64,000 nucleotides of DNA from Spirosoma telluris (GCA_003259005.1 QLII01000001.1:1612001-1676000); one strand, 5' to 3'; shown: positions 42,220-51,826, numbered from the stretch's first letter. Notes: generated by a model not told the origin, from the sequence alone. Numbers and translations: made by a program.

Positions 42220-42831
42220 ATGAAAATCATCTGCGTTGGTCGAAACTATGCCGACCATGTTAAAGAACTCAATAACGAACAGCCCGAAGATCCGGTAATC
42301 TTTATGAAACCAGAAACGGCTATTCCCTTGAAAAATGAGCCATTTTTCTATCCGGATTTCTCCAGTGATGTTCATCACGAGGTTGAGATTCTGGTAAAAA
42401 TCAACCGGGTGGGCAAAAATATTGACGAAAAATTCGCGCATAAATACTATGACGAAATTGGTGTTGGTATCGACTTCACGGCTCGGGATCTACAGAGCAA
42501 GCTAAAAGCCAAAGGATTACCCTGGGAATTAGCGAAAGGCTTTAATGGCTCTGCCCCTATTTCGACTTTTGTGCCAAAAACCGATTTCCCGGATCTACAA
42601 AATTTAAATTTCCATTTAGACATCAATGGCGAAACCCGACAAACGGGCAACACCAACCTGATGCTCTTTAAAATTGATTACCTGATCTCGTTTGTGTCGC
42701 GCTATTTTATGTTGCAGCAGGGCGATATTCTATTTACTGGCACGCCAAAAGGAGTTGGTCCTGTACAAATCGGTGATCGGCTAACGGCCTACATTGAGAA
42801 TAAACCGATGTTGACGTTTGACGTGAAGTAA
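42220..42831 (+). CDS. Fumarylacetoacetate hydrolase family protein
   Basis: About 203 aa. MKIICVGRNYADHVKELN, a metal site of HHEVEILV and GIDFTARDLQ, and ILFTGTPKGVGPVQIGD at the end identify the FAH fold (5-carboxymethyl-2-hydroxymuconate isomerase / acylpyruvase type). It likely cleaves a 2,4-dioxo acid, for example an acylpyruvate or oxaloacetate tautomer. The start 42220 matches the family; six codons upstream another ATG is possible. Confidence 0.9.
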   Translation: MKIICVGRNYADHVKELNNEQPEDPVIFMKPETAIPLKNEPFFYPDFSSDVHHEVEILVKINRVGKNIDEKFAHKYYDEIGVGIDFTARDLQSKLKAKGLPWELAKGFNGSAPISTFVPKTDFPDLQNLNFHLDINGETRQTGNTNLMLFKIDYLISFVSRYFMLQQGDILFTGTPKGVGPVQIGDRLTAYIENKPMLTFDVK

Positions 42832-42886
42832 TTTCATTTTGTCGGGCCAAACCCATTGCCTGGTCTGCCAAAAACCATTTACAACC

Positions 42887-44965
42887 TTGCTTTTGATACG
42901 TTTCCTTTTTTATACATTCATTACCGTTCTGATCTGTACAGAACTGGCAGCCGGGCAATCGAGCAAACCAGTTTCATCGGCTCAGCCAGGGCAATCACAA
43001 ACAGGCTATATTCAGCCGGGTACGCTTGTCGATGGCTATTTTATGTTTCCGATTCAACCCGGTTCCGCCAATTCATTATCGGGAGGTATGGGCGATTTGC
43101 GACCAAATCACTTTCACGCTGGCTTAGACATACGAACCGGTGGTCGCGAAGGGCTGGACGTTCATGCGGCTGCGGATGGGTACGTATCGCGCATTGCCGT
43201 ATTTACGGGTGGGTATGGAAATGTTATTTTCATCAAACATCCCAATGGCCTCACCACCGTTTATGGCCACCTGAAAGCCCTCAAAGATACCCTTGGACGA
43301 TTCCTTCGTGAACAGCAGTACGAGAGAAAAACCTTTGAGATTGACCTTCGTCCCCAACCCGGCCAGTTTCCGGTCAAACAAGGTGATGTGGTGGCTGCAT
43401 CGGGCAATACGGGCGGGTCTGGCGGACCGCACCTTCACTTTGAGATTCGGGATAACAAAGACAACCTGATTAACCCGTTGCTTTATAATTTTTCCGAAAT
43501 TCAAGATAATGTTCCGCCCTATTTCGAGCGCGTTGCCCTGAAAACAATGACTGCAACCTCGCGCATTAACGGCGAATACCAGCGCGTAAGCTACGCACCG
43601 GTTCGGCGATCCGACGGCACCTTCACAATTGTGCAGCCCATTACGGCTTCGGGTCTGGTTGGTATGGAAGTATTGGCCTACGACAAAACCAGCGGGTCGC
43701 CTTACCGCAATGGCATCAGTTGCCTCGAAATACGGCTCGATGGGCGTGAAGTATTTGCTTATAACATGAACAGCTTTCCGAATGAGCAAACGCGGTTCAT
43801 GAATGTTCATGAGAATTACGAAGTCGAACAGATGAGTGGCCAGCGTTATCACCGGGGCTACATTGCCGATGGCAATATTCTGAATCTATACAAGTTACCA
43901 AGCAACGCTGCCTATCGCGGACGGTTACCGCTACTGGACGGACAACCGCATGAAGTTACGCTGACGCTCTATGATGCCTCCGATCATTCAACGCAGTTAA
44001 CGTTCACGATTTTGCCGGAACCTACTTCTGCTACCCAAACCCAGCCTGATTCATTGACGATTCCACCCCCCAATTTCAGAGGTGAGTCACTGAGTGGTGA
44101 ACCCATAGCAACCATTACCACCGATGAAAATGTGCTGAAACTAACGGTGAAGAATATAACCGTTTCAAATCCACCTATGGCTAAACTAATTACGGGTCGC
44201 ACGGTAACTGAGCAACCAGTCAGCTATGTGCGTAACAACCAAGCCGTTTATCTTATAGATTTGCGCCATACTTTACCCGACTCAGTTCAGTTTGGCCGGA
44301 GTGTGGTGCGGACAAATTTCAAAAAACGAATTATACCGGGTCGGAGCGAAGTATTTGTCGATTGGAATACCCGACTAGAATTCAGTCCGCGAACGCTGTT
44401 TGATACCCTGCATCTGGCTATGAAAGCCTTACCGGGAGGTGGGTTGGAAATTAACCAGTCTACGATTCCACTCAACGATTATCTGACGATTCATTACACA
44501 CCCAACTACCCAATTGCCATTGATACGGCAAGAACCAAAATGTATTGGACTAGCGGTGGAAACGAAAGCTTTCTGGGTGGCTCGTGGGCTAAAGGGCATA
44601 TTGAATTTAAAACCCGCTGGCTGGGAAAGTTTCAGCTAATGACAGATATCAATCCGCCGAGGGTTGAAATTCTGTCAGCCACACCGAATGGCATTACAGC
44701 TCGTATTCGGGATGACCTGTCAGGAATTGCCGAGTTTCGTGCGTTGGTCAACGACGAATGGGTACTAATGCAGTACGATTACAAACGCGCTTTACTCTGG
44801 TCGGATAAACTGAACCCAGATGAGTCGTTCGAGGATGGTGCCGAAGTGCTGATACAGGTAAAAGATCGGTCAGGTAATATTGGCTCCGATAGTACAATCA
44901 TTCATGTACCTAAGGCAGCTGCCCGTCGAAAAGCCGCAACGAAAGGAAAAAAGAAAAGACGATAA
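42887..44965 (+). CDS. M23-family metallopeptidase (LytM-type), secreted
   Basis: About 692 aa. The most credible start is the TTG at 42887, giving a signal peptide ending ELAAGQ; the frame is open to a TTG at 42839. The LytM domain shows NHFHAGLDI and GPHLHFEIR zinc ligands with VYGHL between. After residue 190 come long beta-rich regions, the last with DINPPRVEILSATPNGITAR. It would cut peptidoglycan crosslinks or process envelope proteins. The C-terminal Lys/Arg-rich tail is odd for a secreted protein. Confidence 0.88.
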   Translation: MLLIRFLFYTFITVLICTELAAGQSSKPVSSAQPGQSQTGYIQPGTLVDGYFMFPIQPGSANSLSGGMGDLRPNHFHAGLDIRTGGREGLDVHAAADGYVSRIAVFTGGYGNVIFIKHPNGLTTVYGHLKALKDTLGRFLREQQYERKTFEIDLRPQPGQFPVKQGDVVAASGNTGGSGGPHLHFEIRDNKDNLINPLLYNFSEIQDNVPPYFERVALKTMTATSRINGEYQRVSYAPVRRSDGTFTIVQPITASGLVGMEVLAYDKTSGSPYRNGISCLEIRLDGREVFAYNMNSFPNEQTRFMNVHENYEVEQMSGQRYHRGYIADGNILNLYKLPSNAAYRGRLPLLDGQPHEVTLTLYDASDHSTQLTFTILPEPTSATQTQPDSLTIPPPNFRGESLSGEPIATITTDENVLKLTVKNITVSNPPMAKLITGRTVTEQPVSYVRNNQAVYLIDLRHTLPDSVQFGRSVVRTNFKKRIIPGRSEVFVDWNTRLEFSPRTLFDTLHLAMKALPGGGLEINQSTIPLNDYLTIHYTPNYPIAIDTARTKMYWTSGGNESFLGGSWAKGHIEFKTRWLGKFQLMTDINPPRVEILSATPNGITARIRDDLSGIAEFRALVNDEWVLMQYDYKRALLWSDKLNPDESFEDGAEVLIQVKDRSGNIGSDSTIIHVPKAAARRKAATKGKKKRR

Positions 44966-44975
44966 ATTACACCTT

Positions 44976-45425
44976 ATGAGCTTATCCATCGGTGATCCTG
45001 CACCTGACTTTACGAGTACTGACCAGAATGGCCAGCCCATTAAGCTGTCTGATTATCGGGGTAAAAAAGTAGTCCTCTACTTCTACCCTAAAGATGATAC
45101 GCCCGGTTGTACTGCACAAGCCTGTAGCCTCCGCGACAACTACGCCGATCTACGGGCAGCGGGCTACGAAGTACTAGGCGTTAGTGTCGATGATCAGAAA
45201 GCTCACCAGAAGTTTATCAAGAAGTACGATTTGCCGTTTAGGCTCGTCGCAGATACAGATAACCAACTCGTAGAAGCCTACAATGTCTGGAAAGAAAAAT
45301 CCATGTATGGCCGAAAATTTATGGGCACCGTTCGTACGACATTCCTGATTGATGAAAATGGTATCATTACAGACATTATCGGAAAAGTAGATACTCAAAA
45401 CCACGCAAAACAAATATTAAACTAG
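44976..45425 (+). CDS. bcp: Thiol peroxidase, Bcp/PrxQ-type peroxiredoxin
   Basis: 149 aa. VVLYFYPKDDTPGCTAQAC holds the peroxidatic Cys, with the resolving Cys five residues later in the 1-Cys/atypical 2-Cys BCP pattern. It reduces peroxides with thioredoxin. It follows the M23 gene by 10 bases and is probably cotranscribed. ATG 44976 is chosen over an overlapping upstream start. Confidence 0.93.
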   Translation: MSLSIGDPAPDFTSTDQNGQPIKLSDYRGKKVVLYFYPKDDTPGCTAQACSLRDNYADLRAAGYEVLGVSVDDQKAHQKFIKKYDLPFRLVADTDNQLVEAYNVWKEKSMYGRKFMGTVRTTFLIDENGIITDIIGKVDTQNHAKQILN

Positions 45426-45427
45426 TT

Positions 45428-45516
45428 TTCAGTTTACGGTTTTCAGTTAAAAAATGCGGAAACAACGAATGCACTAACCAACTGAAAACGAAAAACCGTA
45501 AACGAAAAACCGTAAA
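45428..45516. repeat. Palindromic spacer, CAGTTTACGGTTTTCAGTT vocabulary (class C)
   Basis: GTTTTCAGTT (45439-45448) pairs with AACTGAAAAC (45480-45489), and repeated CAGTTTACGG / CCGTAAAC words extend it outward. It ends 3 to 4 bases before the transketolase start. Confidence 0.65.
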
Positions 45517-45519
45517 ACT

Positions 45520-46377
45520 ATGGAAATCGAACAACTCAAAAGCACGGCTACGGCCGTTCGGCGCGATATTCTTCGCATGGTTGCCGCTGTTAATTCGGGA
45601 CATCCCGGCGGATCATTAGGCTGCACTGATTTTTTTGTCGCCCTCTATTTCGAGGTGATGAACCTGAAAAAAGATGCAGATGGCAAGCCAATTTTTGATA
45701 TGGATGGTCGTGATGAAGATATCTTCTTCCTCTCGAACGGCCACATTTCACCCGTATTTTATTCGGTGCTGGCGCGGGCTGGCTATTTCCCCGTTTCCGA
45801 ATTAGCCACCTTCCGCAAGTTAGACAGCCGGCTACAAGGTCACCCTACTACGGCTGAACACCTGCCAGGTATCCGCATCGCGTCGGGTTCATTGGGCCAG
45901 GGATTGTCGGTAGCGAGTGGAGCGGCTTATTCCAAAAAACTCAACGGCGACAAAAGCCAGGTATACGTCCTAATGGGCGATGGCGAGCAGCAGGAAGGTC
46001 AGATTTGGGAAGCCGCTCAGTTTGCCCCCAACAAAAAACTCGGCAACCTGACTGCCATCATCGACCTTAATCACGCCCAAATCGACGGTACGACCGACAA
46101 CGTAAACAGCAACCGTGATCTGGCCGCTAAATACCGTGCTTTCGGCTGGTACGTCGAAGAGATGGAAGGCAACGACATTGCCGATGTCATTCATACCCTC
46201 AAAAAATCACAGGAAGATCCCGATGTTCCAACGATGATATTGATGCACACCGAAATGGGCTTCGGCGTCGACTACATGGTGGGTAACTATAAATGGCATG
46301 GTACCGCTCCCAACGCCGAGCAGTTAACCCAAGCGTTGAACGGGCTGCCACTGTCGGTTGGTGTAACGGATTATTAA
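45520..46377 (+). CDS. Transketolase, N-terminal (ThDP-binding) subunit
   Basis: 285 aa corresponding to the first half of transketolase. VNSGHPGGSLGCTDFF, LSNGHISPVFY and the ThDP-binding GDGEQQEGQIWEAAQF..NHAQIDG are intact. Works with the C-terminal subunit encoded at 48025 in the non-oxidative pentose phosphate pathway. In related genomes the two genes are normally side by side; here about 1.65 kb of foreign-looking DNA separates them. Confidence 0.93.
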   Translation: MEIEQLKSTATAVRRDILRMVAAVNSGHPGGSLGCTDFFVALYFEVMNLKKDADGKPIFDMDGRDEDIFFLSNGHISPVFYSVLARAGYFPVSELATFRKLDSRLQGHPTTAEHLPGIRIASGSLGQGLSVASGAAYSKKLNGDKSQVYVLMGDGEQQEGQIWEAAQFAPNKKLGNLTAIIDLNHAQIDGTTDNVNSNRDLAAKYRAFGWYVEEMEGNDIADVIHTLKKSQEDPDVPTMILMHTEMGFGVDYMVGNYKWHGTAPNAEQLTQALNGLPLSVGVTDY

Positions 46378-46381
46378 ACTA

Positions 46382-46450
46382 AGTAGTCAGTCGATAGTCA
46401 TGAGTCGTTAGTAGGCTTAGCTAACGACTCATGACTATCGACTGACTACT
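46382..46450. repeat. 30-bp perfect hairpin (class A) between transketolase and the ATPase gene
   Basis: Arms 46382-46411 (AGTAGTCAGTCGATAGTCAT onward) and 46421-46450 are exactly complementary around a 9-base loop. It starts 5 bases after the stop and ends 7 bases before the next ATG. Confidence 0.95.
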
Positions 46451-46457
46451 AGATTCT

Positions 46458-47453
46458 ATGAAAATCAAACGCTTAGTCATCGAAAATTTCAAGTCCATTG
46501 AGCGGATCGAGCTTATTGAGCCGAATCCGTTCACGGTCTTTGTCGGTCCTAACGGGTCCGGCAAGTCGAATATTTTCGAGGCTTTGGAGTTTGTGAATAG
46601 CTGTTCAAAATCTGTCCCTCAAGAGGCTATAAGACAATTTGGAGGAGTTGTTGATATAGCTAATCGAAAACTTTCAATAAGTAAGCCTTTCCATTTTCTT
46701 ATAAACTATGATATATTTCCAGAGGAAGCCAGTCTGGAGATAAATTTTGATCAAAGTCTGGGATGGTTTAGCAAATCAAGGTCTCTTCCAAGTCGTGGTG
46801 ACTACGAAAGGGGATCTTTCTTAACTACACCTAACGCTCTCCAACAGTTTTCTTTGGGCTTTTCAAGGTTTTTTGTTAAGAATAAGGACTTACTTAGGAT
46901 TGATTACCAAGATAATGTCTCACTAAACTTGGCAGCAACTAACCTCGAGAAAGTTTTAAAACGAATTCTTTACGATAATTCTCTGCAATCTGAAATCTTC
47001 GAATGGCTAGGCTTATTCGTTCCAGGATTCAAAGCAGTTGAGATTGATGATCGGAATGAACTCCACTGGTTCGAGGAATTTGCACCAAGTTATTTCACCA
47101 AAGACTTAATCTCTGACGGCACGTACAACATTCTTGCTCTTTTGACCGCAGTTTACCAGAGCGACGAACCCCAATTCCTTTGTATTGAGGAGCCTGAAAA
47201 TGGTTTACATCCCCAGGTGTTGACTTCTTTAGTAGATTTTTTTCGTCAACAGTGTAAAGAGAAAGGGCATTATATCTGGCTGAATACGCATTCAGAATCT
47301 ATTGTTCGATGTTTGACAACAGATGAAATAGTATTAGTAAATAAACGGAATGGATCTACGCAAACCCGGCAGATTAAAGGGCGTAATATATATGATTTAC
47401 CAACCGATCAAGCTTGGCTAACTGGTGCTCTAGGAGGAGGGCTACCGTGGTGA
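46458..47453 (+). CDS. AAA15/OLD-like ABC-type ATPase of a putative defence pair
   Basis: 331 aa. Walker A GPNGSGKSN (residues about 30-38), an ABC-signature-like LISDGTYN, Walker B FLCIEEPENGLHP and the NTHSES His switch are intact, so it should be an active SMC/RecF-type ATPase. It is clearly AT-richer than its neighbours. Its stop overlaps a GTG start (GTGA) of a TOPRIM-like gene. Pairs of this kind include PARIS (AriA-AriB) and other OLD-related systems that sense phage. The specific system is inferred and not proven. Confidence 0.85.
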   Translation: MKIKRLVIENFKSIERIELIEPNPFTVFVGPNGSGKSNIFEALEFVNSCSKSVPQEAIRQFGGVVDIANRKLSISKPFHFLINYDIFPEEASLEINFDQSLGWFSKSRSLPSRGDYERGSFLTTPNALQQFSLGFSRFFVKNKDLLRIDYQDNVSLNLAATNLEKVLKRILYDNSLQSEIFEWLGLFVPGFKAVEIDDRNELHWFEEFAPSYFTKDLISDGTYNILALLTAVYQSDEPQFLCIEEPENGLHPQVLTSLVDFFRQQCKEKGHYIWLNTHSESIVRCLTTDEIVLVNKRNGSTQTRQIKGRNIYDLPTDQAWLTGALGGGLPW

Positions 47454-48016
47454 AAGTTGGCTTTATTGTAGAGGGTGATTGTGAGAAAATGGTTCTTAGT
47501 TCTAATGCGTTTTCTCAGTTCTTACAAGCTAATAATCTGGTTTTGGTAGATGAGGTTATAAATGCTAGAGGAAAGAGTAATTTAAATTTACCTTCTACAG
47601 CAACTTTAGCTCAAGTATTAAGAGATCAAGGTGCACAATGGATTGTTGTTCTACGGGATGCAGATGATATGCCTTGTATGACCTCTGTCAAACAAGAGAC
47701 GATTCAGGCAGATGACATCATAGTATGCATTGCCGTAAAGGAATTAGAAGGCTGGTACCTTGCCGACTCAACAACACTTTCAGTCATTTTTCGGACGACC
47801 TTTTTCTTTGAATGTCCTGAACAAGAACTAGAACCAGTTGAAATACTTAAAGGACAGTATATTAAGTATAGAGGTAGGGGAATAAATGATAAGAAAAAAT
47901 TCACCAACCTGATGATTGGGCATGGCTTCACCATCGAAAACGCAGCTCAACACCCAAATTGCTCCAGTGCCAATTATTTTTTGACCAAATTGCAAACCCT
48001 CGCTTCGGCGAATTAA
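47450..48016 (+). CDS. TOPRIM-like (DUF4276/DUF4435-type) partner protein
   Basis: About 188 aa from GTG 47450, which overlaps the ATPase stop by 4 bases; GTG 47447 or ATG 47414 are other in-frame starts. The N-terminal VGFIVEGDCEKMVL gives the TOPRIM Glu, and WIVVLRDADDMPC gives the DxD acidic pair; VKELEGWYLAD follows as in DUF4276. These suggest a nuclease or effector. AT-rich like its partner. The transketolase gene resumes 8 bases after the stop. Confidence 0.75.
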   Translation: MKVGFIVEGDCEKMVLSSNAFSQFLQANNLVLVDEVINARGKSNLNLPSTATLAQVLRDQGAQWIVVLRDADDMPCMTSVKQETIQADDIIVCIAVKELEGWYLADSTTLSVIFRTTFFFECPEQELEPVEILKGQYIKYRGRGINDKKKFTNLMIGHGFTIENAAQHPNCSSANYFLTKLQTLASAN

Positions 48017-48024
48017 CAGAGACT

Positions 48025-48976
48025 ATGAAAAAATACGAATACACAGAAAAAAAGACACCCGGTCGGGCTTCGGCGTGGGTATAGCCGAGTTAGGCAGAAC
48101 AAACCCTAATGTTATAGCCCTCACGGCTGATCTGGCGGGTTCGCTCAAGCTGGAAACCTTCATTAAAGAAAATCCGGAACGCTTCGTTCAGTGCGGAATT
48201 GCTGAAGCCAACATGATTGGTGTATCCGCAGGACTGACCATTGGCGGCCATATTCCCTTTGCAACAACCTTTGCCAACTTCGCTACAGGTCGTGTGTATG
48301 ACCAGATCCGTCAATCGGTGGCGTATTCCAATAAGAACGTTAAAATCTGTGCTTCCCACGCGGGTCTGACCCTGGGTGAAGATGGTGCCACACACCAGAT
48401 TCTGGAAGATTTGGGCATGATGAAAATGTTGCCTAACATGACGGTCATCAATCCCTGCGATTACAACCAGACTAAAGCGGCCACGATTGCTATTGCTGAA
48501 CACGTTGGCCCAGTTTACCTGCGCTTTGGTCGCCCTGTAATCCCCGTGTTTACGCCCGCCGATCAGAAATTTGAAATTGGCAAGGCCTGGACCGTGAACG
48601 AAGGCAAAGACGTATCTATTTTCTGTACGGGTCACCTGGTTTGGGAAGCCATCAAAGCCGGTGAAATTCTTTCGGAACAGGAATCGAAGCTGATATTATC
48701 AATATTCACACGATTAAGCCGTTAGATGTAGAGGCTATTCTGGCATCGGTGAAGAAAACGGGCTGTGCTGTATCGGCTGAAGAACACATGATCAATGGTG
48801 GTTTGGGTGATAGTGTTGCGCAGGTTCTGTCACAAAACTTCCCCGCTCCACTCGAATACATTGGCGTTCATGATACCTTCGGTGAAAGTGGCACACCCGA
48901 CCAGTTGATGCAGAAATATGGCCTCACTGCCGACAAAATTGTTGAGCAGGTCAAAAAAGTAATGGCAAGAAAATAA
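48025..48976 (+). CDS. Transketolase, C-terminal subunit
   Basis: About 317 aa once two losses are corrected: A in 48047-48053 (EKKDTRSGFGVGIAELG) and G at 48680-48681 (GIEADIINIHTIKPLDVE). It carries the pyrimidine-binding domain (QCGIAEANMIGVSAGL) and the C-terminal domain (EEHMINGGLGDSVAQVL). It completes the enzyme whose first half is encoded at 45520. The ATG is 8 bases after the inserted cassette. Confidence 0.92.
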
Positions 48977-48985
48977 GGTTTTCAG

Positions 48986-49040
48986 TTTACAGTTTGTGGT
49001 TTACAGTTAGCTCGCGCAACTGTAAACCACAAACTGTAAA
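48986..49040. repeat. 23-bp perfect hairpin (class C)
   Basis: Arms 48986-49008 (TTTACAGTTTGTGGTTTACA onward) and 49018-49040 are exactly complementary around a 9-base loop. It lies 9 bases after the transketolase stop and 17 before the sigma factor ATG. Confidence 0.93.
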
Positions 49041-49057
49041 CCGTAAACTGATAACGA

Positions 49058-49629
49058 ATGACTGACGCAGAAATCCTCGCTAAATACCGCGACCCATCGA
49101 GCCGGAATTATGCCTTTAATCTACTGGTACGGCAATACCAGCAGAAAATCTATTGGCATATCCGTAAAATGGTCATTGACCACGATGATGCCGATGATCT
49201 GGTGCAGGAAACGTTCATAAAAGTGTGGAATAGCCTGGAACAGTTTCGGGTGATAGTCAGTTATATACCTGGATATATCGTATTGCAACCAACGAATGCC
49301 TTAACTTCCTGAATAAGAAACGTCGGCGTTTTTTTCTGCCCATTGGCGACGTAGAAGGGGAGCTAATGCAAAAACTGGAAAGCAATGCAGATTATGTTAC
49401 ATCCGGCAACGAACTCAGTGGCGAAGACGTACAGTTAAAGCTGCAAAAGGCGCTGCTAAAATTACCCGATAAGCAACGGCTAGTGTTCAACATGAAGTAC
49501 TTCGATGATATGAAGTACGAAGAAATTTCCGACATTACCGGTACATCGGTTGGCGCCTTAAAGGCGTCGTATCATCTGGCAGTCAAAAAAATTGAAGATT
49601 ATCTGACTAAAACTGATACAAACGATTAA
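49058..49629 (+). CDS. RNA polymerase ECF-type sigma factor
   Basis: About 191 aa after restoring one G at 49248-49250, which joins EQFRGDSQLYTWIYRIATNE. Region 2 has DDADDLVQETFIKVWNSL; region 4 has LPDKQRLVFNMKYFDDMKY and TSVGALKASYHLAVKKIE. It is followed by a membrane protein that may be its anti-sigma factor and by a Spy-like gene, so an envelope-stress role is likely. Confidence 0.9.
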
Positions 49630-49702
49630 ACCCCAGCCGCTTTAGACTGTCCAATTCGCATAACACGGGAATGTAATTGTGTAGTAAATACACACCACTC
49701 TA

Positions 49703-50167
49703 ATGAATGACAAAAACGAATTTCGGCTTGATGAACTGCCACCTGAGCATCCTATGAGGCAGTTGCCGTTTCTAGCTCCAGAGGGTTATTTTGACACGTT
49801 GCCATCGCGTGTGCAGGCTCGCGTGATTCGTAAGTCAAAACCAGCATTTAGTATTACCTGGTCATGGCAACGGACGGCAGCTTCATTAGCTGGCGCCAGC
49901 CTGATTGCTGTGCTAGTTTGGCAAACCTTACCACAACGGCAGGAATCATTAGGCAATGAAGCCCTTGCCGGTGTAAGCAATGAGGTTATTGCGGCTTACC
50001 TTGACGAACAGGGTGTAGATGCAAGCGAACTGGCCGACGCCCAGCAAATTCACTCCTCATTAGGCAGTGACACAACAGCAATTCAGTTCCTTAATGTGCA
50101 GCCACGGGATATTCAGCAACATATTAACGAACAAACTGTAGCAGATAGCCCGGATCTCGGTTCCTGA
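49703..50167 (+). CDS. Membrane protein next to an ECF sigma factor, possible anti-sigma
   Basis: 154 aa. Cytoplasmic N-terminus (residues 1-50, with EHPMRQLPFLAPEGYFDTLP), one transmembrane helix at about 55-72, and an acidic periplasmic C-terminus. The PEGYFDTLP text is common in Bacteroidota proteins encoded after ECF sigma genes. No zinc-binding HxxxCxxC motif is visible, so the anti-sigma role rests on position and topology. Confidence 0.65.
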   Translation: MNDKNEFRLDELPPEHPMRQLPFLAPEGYFDTLPSRVQARVIRKSKPAFSITWSWQRTAASLAGASLIAVLVWQTLPQRQESLGNEALAGVSNEVIAAYLDEQGVDASELADAQQIHSSLGSDTTAIQFLNVQPRDIQQHINEQTVADSPDLGS

Positions 50168-50193
50168 TTTTTAGCATGGTTAACTTTACCACA

Positions 50194-50628
50194 ATGAGAC
50201 ACGCATGGATTAGTTGGCTGGTTGGTCTGGTGCTTATGGCACAGGTGGCCAGCGCACAGGACGACGGCAACGGACGGCAGAAAATTGAAGCAGCCAAGAT
50301 TGGGCTGATTACCAATCGACTTAACTTAACCACCGATCAGGCTCCACAGTTTTGGGCGATTTATAACGAATATAACGCCAAGAAACAGGAACTGAATCGC
50401 CGGGTTCGGCAATTGAATAATGCCCCAAGTCGTAGTAACCTTAATGATGAGCAATTAGTGAATGGGCTTCGGGAAGTGAACTCTACCAAACAAAAACTCG
50501 CCGACTTAGACGACGAGTATATGGGGCGATTCCTGAAAGTGATTAGTCCAGCTCAATTGGCCGAGTTATATAAAACGGAGCAGATGTTTAATAAAATGCT
50601 GCTCAACAAGTTGAACCAGGGGAATTAG
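50194..50628 (+). CDS. Spy/CpxP-like periplasmic protein
   Basis: About 144 aa with a signal peptide ending VASAQ. The mature part is an all-helical LTxxQ-type protein (LNLTTDQAPQFWAIYNEYNAKKQ; KVISPAQLAELYKTEQMFNK), like Spy/CpxP and the Bacteroidota sensor-of-ECF-sigma proteins. Third gene of the sigma cluster. An upstream in-frame ATG at 50176 would add six residues. Confidence 0.75.
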   Translation: MRHAWISWLVGLVLMAQVASAQDDGNGRQKIEAAKIGLITNRLNLTTDQAPQFWAIYNEYNAKKQELNRRVRQLNNAPSRSNLNDEQLVNGLREVNSTKQKLADLDDEYMGRFLKVISPAQLAELYKTEQMFNKMLLNKLNQGN

Positions 50629-50634
50629 AACCGG

Positions 50635-50692
50635 GATTTTACTGATTGATCTGATTTTACCTTTGTCGGAAATCAGATCAATCAGTAAAATC
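50635..50692. terminator. 23-bp perfect hairpin between convergent genes (class G)
   Basis: Arms 50635-50657 (GATTTTACTGATTGATCTGA onward) and 50670-50692 are exactly complementary; an outer GAACC/GGTTC pair extends it. It probably ends transcripts from both sides. Confidence 0.85.
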
Positions 50693-50711
50693 ATAAAAAT
50701 CCTGGTTCAGA

Positions 50712-51753
50712 TTAATACCGCACGACCTTGAACCGGGAGATGCCCCCATCGAAACGGATGGTCATTTTCTTTTTGGTGGCATCATAGCCAGGGCTGACAA
50801 ATTCGCCCCACCCACATTGGTAAAATCATCAAGCTGCTCCAGATTTAGGGCTCCGTCTTTCTTGATCCGGCAACCTACTTCTTTCGGGACATGCACCGTT
50901 ACCGAGGCAGCCCCCACATCTAATTTCACTTCCGTCAGGTCAGCTTTGGTGCCAAGTTTCAGGTCAAGATCAGCGGCTCCTGCGGCAATTTTCAGGCTCT
51001 TGATCGCATAGGCACTTAAGTCCAGATCCCCCTGGCCCGCCCCTAAAGCGACATCCATTGTCCAAACAGGGGTGGCGTTCAGATGCACATCGACTCGATT
51101 CTCAAACTTACCATCCTTAAAATCAATATGTTGATCTTCCTCGGTTGGCTTAAGTTCAATGGTTGGAATGTGCGTGGTTTCGTCGCGGTCCACCGACATG
51201 GAATACGTGCCTGTTGTTTGCTTCGTGTCGGCCTTAATGAGTTCAGTACTTGGAGCACCGATGATAAACCGACCGGCTCCGCCCGATAATTTCAGAACAG
51301 CTTCTCGTGTGTCGGCATCCATTGTTTCGGCAAAGGTGTTGGTCTGCATCTTGGCGCTCTCCGAATCCCGACGATCACGCTCTGATTGATAGTCATCATC
51401 ATTGTGATCATCGTCATTATTATCGTCATCGTTATCAGAATTCCCGTGGTCATGATCGTCGTCATCATCGTTATCATGCCAGCGCATGTTAAACTCATCG
51501 TGATTTCGATTGTGCGACAGGAATCCGAATAAGGTCGTAGGCACCGCAACTGCCAGCATAACGGTTGTGATAAAGGCTGCCGGATTACCTCGCCGTTCCA
51601 GAATCAGGTTTATACCTGCCAGAATTAGCAGCACTGGCCATAAATTCACTAATGAATGCCAGTCAATATCGAGCATACCCGCCCGCCGGGCCAAAAACAA
51701 TACACCCAGCGTTAAGAGGAAAATACCCAAAACAATCCATTTTTTCGTTGCAT
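50712..51753 (-). CDS. LiaF-like membrane protein with an Asp/His/Asn-rich segment
   Basis: Two losses are corrected: one in the T-run 51740-51745 (giving MQRKKWIVLGIFLLTLG) and one in 50806-50809 (giving VGGGEFVSPGYDATKKKMTI). The result is about 347 aa. Two to four N-terminal transmembrane helices (LiaI-LiaF-TM type) lead to a long Asp/His/Asn-rich stretch (DNDDDDDHDHGNSDNDDDNN onward, residues about 105-140) and a C-terminal toast-rack beta domain (LSGGAGRFIIGAPSTELIK; LKLGTKADLTEVKLDVGAAS). Upstream on the same strand is a PspC gene. The acidic stretch may bind metal ions. Confidence 0.82.
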
Positions 51754-51763
51754 AAGTCTTAGG

Positions 51764-51824
51764 GATGTATGATAAGGGATATATGATATACTGTTAATAC
51801 ATCATATATCCCTTATCATACATC
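51764..51824. repeat. 24-bp perfect hairpin (class I)
   Basis: Arms 51764-51787 (GATGTATGATAAGGGATATA onward) and 51801-51824 are exactly complementary. It fills the spacer between the PspC stop and the LiaF-like start (10 bases away) on the minus strand. Confidence 0.95.
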
Positions 51825-51826
51825 AA

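Noticed and set aside
46382..49040. Direct-repeat or CRISPR-like array from the recurring hairpins
   Set aside because: The units are inverted repeats at single spacers, with no regular repeat-spacer pattern and no cas gene.
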